Of a DNA stretch of 64,000 nucleotides, positions 44,350 through 56,676 are shown one piece after another. The stretch covers positions 1 to 64,000 of the forward strand of contig NW_025959517.1 of the NCBI RefSeq assembly GCF_023159225.1, in the 5' to 3' direction. This stretch comes from Perognathus longimembris pacificus. Its lineage: Eukaryota; Chordata; Mammalia; Rodentia; Heteromyidae. Both the position numbers and the translations under genes were made by a program. Under the pieces are notes generated by a model. That model ran no database searches and was not told where the DNA came from. It was given only the letters and a program-made list of their open reading frames with translations. Position 1 is the stretch's first letter. Each line of letters begins with the position of its first letter.

Positions 44350-46814
44350 AGTGAGCATGTGGAGGCTGCGGCGAGTGACAGAGAAAGACAGAGATGGAGA
44401 GTGGGCTTGCATGTGAGAAATTTTCTGTCCATGTGCGGTGGCAGGAGTGTGTCCGATATGAAGTTGAACAGATGCAATTCAAAGTGTGTGCACGTATACT
44501 TGCTTGCTTGAAATTCCCAGGAAACCATTCATTTGGCAAGGCTGCCTTTAGTGCTGTCTGCTTCTCCAAGGTCTCCAGACATGAGTCCGGGGATGCTAAG
44601 CAGCCACTGCTGTTGGCGATCCGCATGACAGTGATGATGACGCCTATGAATAGCATTGCTGGGAGCCAGGGTGCCTTGGCCAACGCAGGGAAGCGTCAGA
44701 ATGCCCTTCCCTGGTGTCTGAGCATAGCACCCAGAAGGAGCCTTAAACGTATGGCTGTGAGCCAAAGGCCCCCCGCATTGCCAGCTCCTGCCTATAGCCA
44801 TTATGACCCGCCGCTACTCGGTAGGAGGAAGGATCTGGCAGAGATGTGGGCCAGAGAGGCCAGGCAAGAGGGCAAACAAGAGTGGAGCGGTCACCTGTGC
44901 AGTTAGGAGAACCCAATAACCCCTCACCTGCTGACCTTGAATCTCCATTCTGCTGTCATCGAACAGATGACGTGGATGGGGAGAGAGGTGGCGGATTCAG
45001 ACACCGGCCACTTCCAGGACTGGCAAGGGCAGAGGAGGTGGGGGAGCTGTCCAACACGGGTTCAGCCAGGATGTGGGATGGAGCGGGAGCGGAGGTGAAA
45101 AGTGGACCCAGCCCGTCCCAGCGGGGATTCCAGGTGTGCGATTTGTGGCTGCGGAGGTCCTGTACTTCCCTGTTGGCCTGTGAGAACTGGTGAGCAGTCA
45201 GAGCCAACCCCTAAGGGCCTTCGCGTCCCTTTCGCTATGGCAACTCCACTTGGAACACTGGCACACGTCAGCAGGTGGCGCCTAGAACCTGATCACGTCA
45301 CAGAGCGCCTAACCCTCCAGGCACCGCCCAGAGGCTTCCCAGCACCCCTGGGGCGCATGTGCAGTCAAGGAGGCATAAGCAGGGCCTGTTGGGCTGTGAG
45401 CAACAACTGACTACCGCTAAGAGGCGTCACTCCCCCTCCCGCTAAAGCTGATCCTGTTGGAATGCAAATGCAAATGCACCTCAGCACACTGGGCAAGGCA
45501 TAGAAACCCAAATCATCCAGCCACCTCCTGGAGGCTTTGCTACACGGCGGGCCGCGCATGCGCAGTCCTGCAACCTCAGAAGCACACCAGGCTGCTAACT
45601 AGCAGGCCAGTGAAGGGCTTCAAGTGGTCTCGGTCAAGTGAGCAGTTGCTTTTTCCAGACTAATAGGATGTCAGTCGCTGGAAAAGGAGCCACAAGGTAG
45701 AAAAGGAAGGCCCCAACCCTCCTCCCTCATATACACACCTCCTGCACAGAGAAAAGAAGCAGAGGGATTTGGGGACAGAACAGGGAGTCTACAGCTTAGA
45801 GGATTGCGGACTGTTGTGCACGAGAGGACTGGGAGAGGCCAGGAGTACAGAGGCTGAGAGCAGAGGGCGAATTGGAGAAGATAACAAGGGCCAGGAAGAG
45901 GGAGGGGGTTCTGAATTCCTCAGAGGAAGGGACGAGATGCGTCGGGAGCTGTGTAGCCTGAGAAGCTCAGATGGAGGAGGAGGAAAATGGGAAGCAGAGG
46001 CAGGGGCGAAGAGGCAGAGGCCCGGTGGCACGCGTGAGTTGATAGGAGTCTGGAGGCAGGAAGGCTAATGCTAGGAGTGGAAGCAGCAGCAAGGCAGGGG
46101 CAAGGAGGGCATGAAGAGAGAATCTCAGGGAGTTTGTGGTGAAGCAAATATGAGTGCAGGGGACAAGCCTCAGGAACTCAGCCGCTGATGGAAGTTGGTG
46201 GCGAGGAAGGCCAGGATGCCTTCCACGGGACGGGCGCCGTGCCCCCAAGCCCATGTACCAAGGAGACGGAAATAGAGCCAGGGCATTCTGGGGCACAGGC
46301 CTCTGCCCCTCGCTGCCCACAGTGCCTTGCATCAGGGTGTAGACCAGTGGGGTAAAGAATGCCTTCTTTGGTTGGGGTACTTCCTGGGGATAATCCCGTG
46401 GTCCTGCCGCATTCACATGTCTCCCCTCATTGCATTCCGCCAAGAGTTGTTTGCAATTCAGGTCGCTCAAGCTGCACGGTACAGGGAATGGGAAACAGGT
46501 AAGGACAGCAGGGGAAGACACAAGTGCCAATGGGCTGGCCAACATGCAGGGCTGGGCTCCCTAGCCACGCCCACCACAACAATATCAGGCTTGATTCGAT
46601 CAAGTCGGACCCAGTGCCCTGAAAACCCTTAGCACCTTCCAAGGCACGGTAAACTGGGTGTGCTCGCAAGTGCGTGAGTGTGTCCGTGTTTGGTTGTACG
46701 AGTGCGTGTGTGTTCCTGACACCGTACATGGGTGTACTTCCTAAACATAAGTCTGGATATGTGTAAATAGGCATCTGGATGTGGATCCAGGAGGTCCCGT
46801 CACAGTGTGTTCTG
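44350..46814 (+). repeat. Unit copy 19 (consensus, C allele)
   Basis: This unit is 2,465 bp. CTCF core starts at 45269 and NRF1 at 45553. The C/T marker is C. Confidence 0.98.
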
Positions 46815-49280
46815 AGTGAGCATGTGGAGGCTGCGGCGAGTGACAGAGAAAGACAGAGATGGAGAGTGGGCTTGCATGTGAGAAATTTTCTGTCCATGTG
46901 CGGTGGCAGGAGTGTGTCCGATATGAAGTTGAACAGATGCAATTCAAAGTGTGTGCACGTATACTTGCTTGCTTGAAATTCCCAGGAAACCATTCATTTG
47001 GCAAGGCTGCCTTTAGTGCTGTCTGCTTCTCCAAGGTCTCCAGACATGAGTCCGGGGATGCTAAGCAGCCACTGCTGTTGGCGATCCGCATGACAGTGAT
47101 GATGACGCCTATGAATAGCATTGCTGGGAGCCAGGGTGCCTTGGCCAACGCAGGGAAGCGTCAGAATGCCCTTCCCTGGTGTCTGAGCATAGCACCCAGA
47201 AGGAGCCTTAAACGTATGGCTGTGAGCCAAAGGCCCCCCGCATTGCCAGCTCCTGCCTATAGCCATTATGACCCGCCGCTACTCGGTAGGAGGAAGGATC
47301 TGGCAGAGATGTGGGCCAGAGAGGCCAGGCAAGAGGGCAAACAAGAGTGGAGCGGTCACCTGTGCAGTTAGGAGAACCCAATAACCCCTCACCTGCTGAC
47401 CTTGAATCTCCATTCTGCTGTCATCGAACAGATGACGTGGATGGGGAGAGAGGTGGCGGATTCAGACACCGGCCACTTCCAGGACTGGCAAGGGCAGAGG
47501 AGGTGGGGGGAGCTGTCCAACACGGGTTCAGCCAGGATGTGGGATGGAGCGGGAGCGGAGGTGAAAAGTGGACCCAGCCCGTCCCAGCGGGGATTCCAGG
47601 TGTGCGATTTGTGGCTGCGGAGGTCCTGTACTTCCCTGTTGGCCTGTGAGAACTGGTGAGCAGTCAGAGCCAACCCCTAAGGGCCTTCGCGTCCCTTTCG
47701 CTATGGCAACTCCACTTGGAACACTGGCACACGTCAGCAGGTGGCGCCTAGAACCTGATCACGTCACAGAGCGCCTAACCCTCCAGGCACCGCCCAGAGG
47801 CTTCCCAGCACCCCTGGGGCGCATGTGCAGTCAAGGAGGCATAAGCAGGGCCTGTTGGGCTGTGAGCAACAACTGACTACCGCTAAGAGGCGTCACTCCC
47901 CCTCCCGCTAAAGCTGATCCTGTTGGAATGCAAATGCAAATGCACCTCAGCACACTGGGCAAGGCATAGAAACCCAAATCATCCAGCCACCTCCTGGAGG
48001 CTTTGCTACACGGCGGGCCGCGCATGCGCAGTCCTGCAACCTCAGAAGCACACCAGGCTGCTAACTAGCAGGCCAGTGAAGGGCTTCAAGTGGTCTCGGT
48101 CAAGTGAGCAGTTGCTTTTTCCAGACTAATAGGATGTCAGTCGCTGGAAAAGGAGCCACAAGGTAGAAAAGGAAGGCCCCAACCCTCCTCCCTCATATAC
48201 ACACCTCCTGCACAGAGAAAAGAAGCAGAGGGATTTGGGGACAGAACAGGGAGTCTACAGCTTAGAGGATTGCGGACTGTTGTGCACGAGAGGACTGGGA
48301 GAGGCCAGGAGTACAGAGGCTGAGAGCAGAGGGCGAATTGGAGAAGATAACAAGGGCCAGGAAGAGGGAGGGGGTTCTGAATTCCTCAGAGGAAGGGACG
48401 AGATGCGTCGGGAGCTGTGTAGCCTGAGAAGCTCAGATGGAGGAGGAGGAAAATGGGAAGCAGAGGCAGGGGCGAAGAGGCAGAGGCCCGGTGGCACGCG
48501 TGAGTTGATAGGAGTCTGGAGGCAGGAAGGCTAATGCTAGGAGTGGAAGCAGCAGCAAGGCAGGGGCAAGGAGGGCATGAAGAGAGAATCTCAGGGAGTT
48601 TGTGGTGAAGCAAATATGAGTGCAGGGGACAAGCCTCAGGAACTCAGCCGCTGATGGAAGTTGGTGGCGAGGAAGGCCAGGATGCCTTCCACGGGACGGG
48701 CGCCGTGCCCCCAAGCCCATGTACCAAGGAGACGGAAATAGAGCCAGGGCATTCTGGGGCACAGGCCTCTGCCCCTCGCTGCCCACAGTGCCTTGCATCA
48801 GGGTGTAGACCAGTGGGGTAAAGAATGCCTTCTTTGGTTGGGGTACTTCCTGGGGATAATCCCGTGGTCCTGCCGCATTCACATGTCTCCCCTCATTGCA
48901 TTCCGCCAAGAGTTGTTTGCAATTCAGGTCGCTCAAGCTGCATGGTACAGGGAATGGGAAACAGGTAAGGACAGCAGGGGAAGACACAAGTGCCAATGGG
49001 CTGGCCAACATGCAGGGCTGGGCTCCCTAGCCACGCCCACCACAACAATATCAGGCTTGATTCGATCAAGTCGGACCCAGTGCCCTGAAAACCCTTAGCA
49101 CCTTCCAAGGCACGGTAAACTGGGTGTGCTCGCAAGTGCGTGAGTGTGTCCGTGTTTGGTTGTACGAGTGCGTGTGTGTTCCTGACACCGTACATGGGTG
49201 TACTTCCTAAACATAAGTCTGGATATGTGTAAATAGGCATCTGGATGTGGATCCAGGAGGTCCCGTCACAGTGTGTTCTG
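46815..49280 (+). repeat. Unit copy 20
   Basis: This unit is 2,466 bp. It gains one G in GAGGTGGGGGGAGC near 47507. CTCF core starts at 47735 and NRF1 at 48019. The C/T marker is T. Confidence 0.97.
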
Positions 49281-51745
49281 AGTGAGCATGTGGAGGCTGC
49301 GGCGAGTGACAGAGAAAGACAGAGATGGAGAGTGGGCTTGCATGTGAGAAATTTTCTGTCCATGTGCGGTGGCAGGAGTGTGTCCGATATGAAGTTGAAC
49401 AGATGCAATTCAAAGTGTGTGCACGTATACTTGCTTGCTTGAAATTCCCAGGAAACCATTCATTTGGCAAGGCTGCCTTTAGTGCTGTCTGCTTCTCCAA
49501 GGTCTCCAGACATGAGTCCGGGGATGCTAAGCAGCCACTGCTGTTGGCGATCCGCATGACAGTGATGATGACGCCTATGAATAGCATTGCTGGGAGCCAG
49601 GGTGCCTTGGCCAACGCAGGGAAGCGTCAGAATGCCCTTCCCTGGTGTCTGAGCATAGCACCCAGAAGGAGCCTTAAACGTATGGCTGTGAGCCAAAGGC
49701 CCCCCGCATTGCCAGCTCCTGCCTATAGCCATTATGACCCGCCGCTACTCGGTAGGAGGAAGGATCTGGCAGAGATGTGGGCCAGAGAGGCCAGGCAAGA
49801 GGGCAAACAAGAGTGGAGCGGTCACCTGTGCAGTTAGGAGAACCCAATAACCCCTCACCTGCTGACCTTGAATCTCCATTCTGCTGTCATCGAACAGATG
49901 ACGTGGATGGGGAGAGAGGTGGCGGATTCAGACACCGGCCACTTCCAGGACTGGCAAGGGCAGAGGAGGTGGGGGAGCTGTCCAACACGGGTTCAGCCAG
50001 GATGTGGGATGGAGCGGGAGCGGAGGTGAAAAGTGGACCCAGCCCGTCCCAGCGGGGATTCCAGGTGTGCGATTTGTGGCTGCGGAGGTCCTGTACTTCC
50101 CTGTTGGCCTGTGAGAACTGGTGAGCAGTCAGAGCCAACCCCTAAGGGCCTTCGCGTCCCTTTCGCTATGGCAACTCCACTTGGAACACTGGCACACGTC
50201 AGCAGGTGGCGCCTAGAACCTGATCACGTCACAGAGCGCCTAACCCTCCAGGCACCGCCCAGAGGCTTCCCAGCACCCCTGGGGCGCATGTGCAGTCAAG
50301 GAGGCATAAGCAGGGCCTGTTGGGCTGTGAGCAACAACTGACTACCGCTAAGAGGCGTCACTCCCCCTCCCGCTAAAGCTGATCCTGTTGGAATGCAAAT
50401 GCAAATGCACCTCAGCACACTGGGCAAGGCATAGAAACCCAAATCATCCAGCCACCTCCTGGAGGCTTTGCTACACGGCGGGCCGCGCATGCGCAGTCCT
50501 GCAACCTCAGAAGCACACCAGGCTGCTAACTAGCAGGCCAGTGAAGGGCTTCAAGTGGTCTCGGTCAAGTGAGCAGTTGCTTTTTCCAGACTAATAGGAT
50601 GTCAGTCGCTGGAAAAGGAGCCACAAGGTAGAAAAGGAAGGCCCCAACCCTCCTCCCTCATATACACACCTCCTGCACAGAGAAAAGAAGCAGAGGGATT
50701 TGGGGACAGAACAGGGAGTCTACAGCTTAGAGGATTGCGGACTGTTGTGCACGAGAGGACTGGGAGAGGCCAGGAGTACAGAGGCTGAGAGCAGAGGGCG
50801 AATTGGAGAAGATAACAAGGGCCAGGAAGAGGGAGGGGGTTCTGAATTCCTCAGAGGAAGGGACGAGATGCGTCGGGAGCTGTGTAGCCTGAGAAGCTCA
50901 GATGGAGGAGGAGGAAAATGGGAAGCAGAGGCAGGGGCGAAGAGGCAGAGGCCCGGTGGCACGCGTGAGTTGATAGGAGTCTGGAGGCAGGAAGGCTAAT
51001 GCTAGGAGTGGAAGCAGCAGCAAGGCAGGGGCAAGGAGGGCATGAAGAGAGAATCTCAGGGAGTTTGTGGTGAAGCAAATATGAGTGCAGGGGACAAGCC
51101 TCAGGAACTCAGCCGCTGATGGAAGTTGGTGGCGAGGAAGGCCAGGATGCCTTCCACGGGACGGGCGCCGTGCCCCCAAGCCCATGTACCAAGGAGACGG
51201 AAATAGAGCCAGGGCATTCTGGGGCACAGGCCTCTGCCCCTCGCTGCCCACAGTGCCTTGCATCAGGGTGTAGACCAGTGGGGTAAAGAATGCCTTCTTT
51301 GGTTGGGGTACTTCCTGGGGATAATCCCGTGGTCCTGCCGCATTCACATGTCTCCCCTCATTGCATTCCGCCAAGAGTTGTTTGCAATTCAGGTCGCTCA
51401 AGCTGCATGGTACAGGGAATGGGAAACAGGTAAGGACAGCAGGGGAAGACACAAGTGCCAATGGGCTGGCCAACATGCAGGGCTGGGCTCCCTAGCCACG
51501 CCCACCACAACAATATCAGGCTTGATTCGATCAAGTCGGACCCAGTGCCCTGAAAACCCTTAGCACCTTCCAAGGCACGGTAAACTGGGTGTGCTCGCAA
51601 GTGCGTGAGTGTGTCCGTGTTTGGTTGTACGAGTGCGTGTGTGTTCCTGACACCGTACATGGGTGTACTTCCTAAACATAAGTCTGGATATGTGTAAATA
51701 GGCATCTGGATGTGGATCCAGGAGGTCCCGTCACAGTGTGTTCTG
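49281..51745 (+). repeat. Unit copy 21 (consensus; last clean copy)
   Basis: This unit is 2,465 bp. CTCF core starts at 50200 and NRF1 at 50484. The C/T marker is T. It is the last copy before the indel-rich right-hand zone. Confidence 0.98.
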
Positions 51746-54209
51746 AGTGAGCATGTGGAGGCTGCGGCGAGTGACAGAGAAAGACAGAGATGGAGAGTGG
51801 GCTTGCATGTGAGAAATTTTCTGTCCATGTGCGGTGGCAGGAGTGTGTCCGATATGAAGTTGAACAGATGCAATTCAAAGTGTGTGCACGTATACTTGCT
51901 TGCTTGGAAATTCCCAGGAAACCATTCATTTGGCAAGGCTGCCTTTAGTGCTGTCTGCTTCTCCAAGGTCTCCAGACATGAGTCCGGGGATGCTAAGCAG
52001 CCACTGCTGTTGGCGATCCGCATGACAGTGATGATGACGCCTATGAATAGCATTGCTGGAGCCAGGGTGCCTTGGCCAACGCAGGGAAGCGTCAGAATGC
52101 CTTCCCTGGTGTCTGAGCATAGCACCCAGAAGGAGCCTTAAACGTATGGCTGTGAGCCAAAGGCCCCCCGCATTGCCAGCTCCTGCCTATAGCCATTATG
52201 ACCCGCCGCTACTCGGTAGGAGGAAGGATCTGGCAGAGATGTGGGCCAGAGAGGCCAGGCAAGAGGGCAAACAAGAGTGGAGCGGTCACCTGTGCAGTTA
52301 GGAGAACCCAATAACCCCTCACCTGCTGACCTTGAATCTCCATTCTGCTGTCATCGAACAGATGACGTGGATGGGGAGAGAGGTGGCGGATTCAGACACC
52401 GGCCACTTCCAGGACTGGCAAGGGCAGAGGAGGTGGGGGAGCTGTCCAACACGGGTTCAGCCAGGATGTGGGATGGAGGCGGGAGCGGAGGTGAAAAGTG
52501 GACCCAGCCCGTCCCAGCGGGGATTCCAGGTGTGCGATTTGTGGCTGCGGAGGTCCTGTACTTCCCTGTTGGCCTGTGAGAACTGGTGAGCAGTCAGAGC
52601 AACCCCTAAGGGCCTTCGCGTCCCTTTCGCTATGGCAACTCCACTTGGAACACTGGCACACGTCAGCAGGTGGCGCCTAGAACCTGATCACGTCACAGAG
52701 CGCCTAACCCTCCAGGCACCGCCCAGAGCTTCCCAGCACCCCTGGGGCGCATGTGCAGTCAAGGAGGCATAAGCAGGGCCTGTTGGCTGTGAGCAACAAC
52801 TGACTACCGCTAAGAGGCGTCACTCCCCCTCCCGCTAAAGCTGATCCTGTTGGAATGCAAATGCAAATGCACCTCAGCACACTGGGGCAAGGCATAGAAA
52901 CCCAAATCATCCAGCCACCTCCTGGAGGCTTTGCTACACGGCGGGCCGCGCATGCGCAGTCCTGCAACCTCAGAAGCACACCAGGCTGCTAACTAGCAGG
53001 CCAGTGAAGGGCTTCAAGTGGTCTCGGTCAAGTGAGCAGTTGCTTTTTCCAGACTAATAGGATGTCAGTCGCTGGAAAAGGAGCCACAAGGTAGAAAAGG
53101 AAGGCCCCAACCCTCCTCCCTCATATACACACCTCCTGCACAGAGAAAAGAAGCAGAGGGATTTGGGGACAGAACAGGGAGTCTACAGCTTAGAGGATTG
53201 CGGACTGTTGTGCACGAGAGGACTGGGAGAGGCCAGGAGTACAGAGGCTGAGAGCAGAGGGCGAATTGGAGAAGATAACAAGGGCAGGAAGAGGGAGGGG
53301 GTTCTGAATTCCTCAGAGGAAGGGACGAGATGCGTCGGGAGCTGTGTAGCCTGAGAAGCTCAGATGGAGGAGGAGGAAAATGGGAAGCAGAGGCAGGGGC
53401 GAAGAGGCAGAGGCCCGGTGGCACGCGTGAGTTGATAGGAGTCTGGAGGCAGGAAGGCTAATGCTAGGAGTGGAAGCAGCAGCAAGGCAGGGGCAAGGAG
53501 GGCATGAAGAGAGAATCTCAGGGAGTTTGTGGTGAAGCAAATATGAGTGCAGGGGACAAGCCTCAGGAACTCAGCCGCTGATGGAAGTTGGTGGCGAGGA
53601 AGGCCAGGATGCCTTCCACGGGACGGGCGCCGTGCCCCCAAGCCCATGTACCAAGGAGACGGAAATAGAGCCAGGGCATTCTGGGGCACAGGCCTCTGCC
53701 CCTCGCTGCCCACAGTGCCTTGCATCAGGGTGTAGACCAGTGGGGTAAAGAATGCCTTCTTTGGTTGGGGTACTTCCTGGGATAATCCCGTGGTCCCTGC
53801 CGCATTCACATGTCTCCCCTCATTGCATTCCGCCAAGAGTTGTTTGCAATTCAGGTCGCTCAAGCTGCACGGTACAGGGAATGGAAACAGGTAAGGACAG
53901 CAGGGGGAAGACACAAGTGCCAATGGGCTGGCCAACATGCAGGGCTGGGCTCCCTAGCCACGCCCACCACAACAATATCAGGCTTGATTCGATCAAGTCG
54001 GACCCAGTGCCCTGAAAACCCTTAGCACCTTCCAAGGCACGGTAAACTGGGTGTGCTCGCAAGTGCGTGAGTGTGTCCGTGTTTGGTTGTACGAGTGCGT
54101 GTGTGGGTTCCTGACACCGTACATGGGTGTACTTCCTAAACATAAGTCTGGATATGTGTAAATAGGCATCTGGATGTGGATCCAGGAGGTCCCGTCACAG
54201 TGTGTTCTG
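51746..54209 (+). repeat. Unit copy 22 (indel-rich)
   Basis: This unit is 2,464 bp but contains about fourteen small indels that nearly cancel. Nearly all are single bases in short runs: for example extra G near 51907, lost G near 52060, lost C near 52102, extra G near 52479, lost C near 52600, lost G near 52729 and 52786, extra G near 52887, lost C near 53286. An extra GG appears in the GT tract near 54106. CTCF core starts at 52664 and NRF1 at 52947. The C/T marker is C. Confidence 0.95.
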
Positions 54210-56676
54210 AGTGAGCATGTGGAGGCTGCGGCGGAGTGACAGAGAAAGACAGAGATGGAGAGTGGGCTTGCATGTGAGAAATTTTCTGTCCATGTGCGGT
54301 GGCAGGAGTGTGTCCGATATGAAGTGAACAGATGCAATTCAAAGTGTGTGCACGTATACTTGCTTGCTTGAAATTCCCAGGAAACCATTCATTTGGCAGG
54401 CTGCCTTTAGTGCTGTCTGCTTCTCCAAGGTCTCCAGACATGAGTCCGGGGATGCTAAGCAGCCACTGCTGTTGGCGATCCGCATGACAGTGATGATGAC
54501 GCCTATGAATAGCATTGCTGGGAGCCAGGGTGCCTTGGCCAACGCAGGGAAGCGTCAGAATGCCCTTCCCTGGTGTCTGAGCATAGCACCCAGAAGGAGC
54601 CTTAAACGTATGGCTGTGAGCCAAAGGCCCCCGCATTGCCAGCTCCTGCCTATAGCCATTATGACCCGCCGCTACTCGGTAGGAGGAAGGATCTGGCAGA
54701 GATGTGGGCCAGAGAGGCCAGGCAAGAGGGGCAAACAAGAGTGGAGCGGTCACCTGTGCAGTTAGGAGAACCCAATAACCCTCACCTGCTGACCTTGAAT
54801 CTCCATTCTGCTGTCATCGAACAGATGACGTGGATGGGGGAGAGAGGTGGCGGATTCAGACACCGGCCACTTCCAGGACTGGCAAGGGCAGAGGAGGTGG
54901 GGGAGCTGTCCAACACGGGTTCAGCCAGGATGTGGGATGGAGCGGGGAGCGGAGGTGAAAAGTGGACCCAGCCCGTCCCAGCGGGGATTCCAGGTGTGCG
55001 ATTTGTGCTGCGGAGGTCCTGTACTTCCCTGTTGGCCTGTGAGAACTGGTGAGCAGTCAGAGCCAACCCCTAAGGGCCTTCGCGTCCCTTTCGCTATGGC
55101 AACTCCACTTGGAACACTGGCACACGTCAGCAGGTGGCGCCTAGAACCTGATCACGTCACAGAGCGCCTAACCCTCCAGGCACCGCCCAGAGGCTTCCCA
55201 GCACCCCTGGGCGCATGTGCAGTCAAGGAGGCATAAGCAGGGCCTGTTGGGCTGTGAGCAACAACTGACTACCGCTAAGAGGCGTCACTCCCCCTCCCGC
55301 TAAAGCTGATCCTGTTGGAATGCAAATGCAAATGCACCTCAGCACACTGGGCAAGGCATAGAAACCCAAATCATCCAGCCACCTCCTGGAGGCTTTGCTA
55401 CACGGCGGGCCGCGCATGCGCAGTCCTGCAACCTCAGAAGCACACCAGGCTGCTAACTAGCAGGGCCAGTGAAGGGCTTCAAGTGGTCTCGGTCAAGTGA
55501 GCAGTTGCTTTTTCCAGACTAATAGGATGTCAGTCGCTGGAAAAGGAGCCACAAGGGTAGAAAAGGAAGGCCCCAACCCTCCTCCCTCATATACACACCT
55601 CCTGCACAGAGAAAAGAAGCAGAGGGATTTGGGGACAGAACAGGGAGTCTACAGCTTAGAGGATTGCGGACTGTTGTGCACGAGAGGACTGGGAGAGGCC
55701 AGGAGTACAGAGGCTGAGAGCAGAGGGCGAATTGGAGAAGATAACAAGGGCCAGGAAGAGGGAGGGGGTTCTGAATTCCTCAGAGGAAGGGACGAGATGC
55801 GTCGGGGAGCTGTGTAGCCTGAGAAGCTCAGATGGAGGAGGAGGAAAATGGGAAGCAGAGGCAGGGGCGAAGAGGCAGAGGCCCGGTGGCACGCGTGAGT
55901 TGATAGGAGTCTGGAGGCAGGAAGGCTAATGCTAGGAGTGGAAGCAGCAGCAAGGCAGGGGCAAGGAGGGCATGAAGAGAGAATCTCAGGGAGTTTGTGG
56001 TGAAGCAAATATGAGTGCAGGGGGACAAGCCTCAGGAACTCAGCCGCTGATGGAAGTTGGTGGCGAGGAAGGCCAGGATGCCTTCCACGGGACGGGCGCC
56101 GTGCCCCCAAGCCCATGTACCAAGGAGACGGAAATAGAGCCAGGGCATTCTGGGGCACAGGCCTCTGCCCCTCGCTGCCCACAGTGCCTTGCATCAGGGT
56201 GTAGACCAGTGGGGTAAAGAATGCCTTCTTTGGTTGGGGTACTTCCTGGGGATAATCCCGTGGTCCTGCCGCATTCACATGTCTCCCCTCATTGCATTCC
56301 GCCAAGAGTTGTTTGCAATTCAGGTCGCTCAAGCTGCATGGTACAGGGAATGGAAACAGGTAAGGACAGCAGGGGAAGACACAAGTGCCAATGGGCTGGC
56401 CAACATGCAGGGCTGGGCTCCCTAGCCACGCCCACCACAACAATATCAAGGCTTGATTCGATCAAGTCGGACCCAGTGCCCTGAAAACCCTTAGCACCTT
56501 CCAAGGCACGGTAAACTGGGTGTGCTCGCAAGTGCGTGAGTGTGTCCGTGTTTGGTTGTACGAGTGCGTGTGTGTTCCTGACACCGTACATGGGTGTACT
56601 TCCTAAACATAAGTCTGGATATGTGTAAATAGGCATCTGGATGTGGATCCAGGAGGTCCCGTCACAGTGTGTTCTG
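54210..56676 (+). repeat. Unit copy 23 (indel-rich)
   Basis: This unit is 2,467 bp, the longest. Around sixteen one-base changes are visible, mainly in G runs: for example GCGGCGGAGTG near 54232, AGAGGGGCAAAC near 54728, GATGGGGGAGAG near 54838, GTCGGGGAGC near 55803, CAGGGGGACAAG near 56020. CTCF core starts at 55128 and NRF1 at 55411. The C/T marker is T. Confidence 0.95.
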
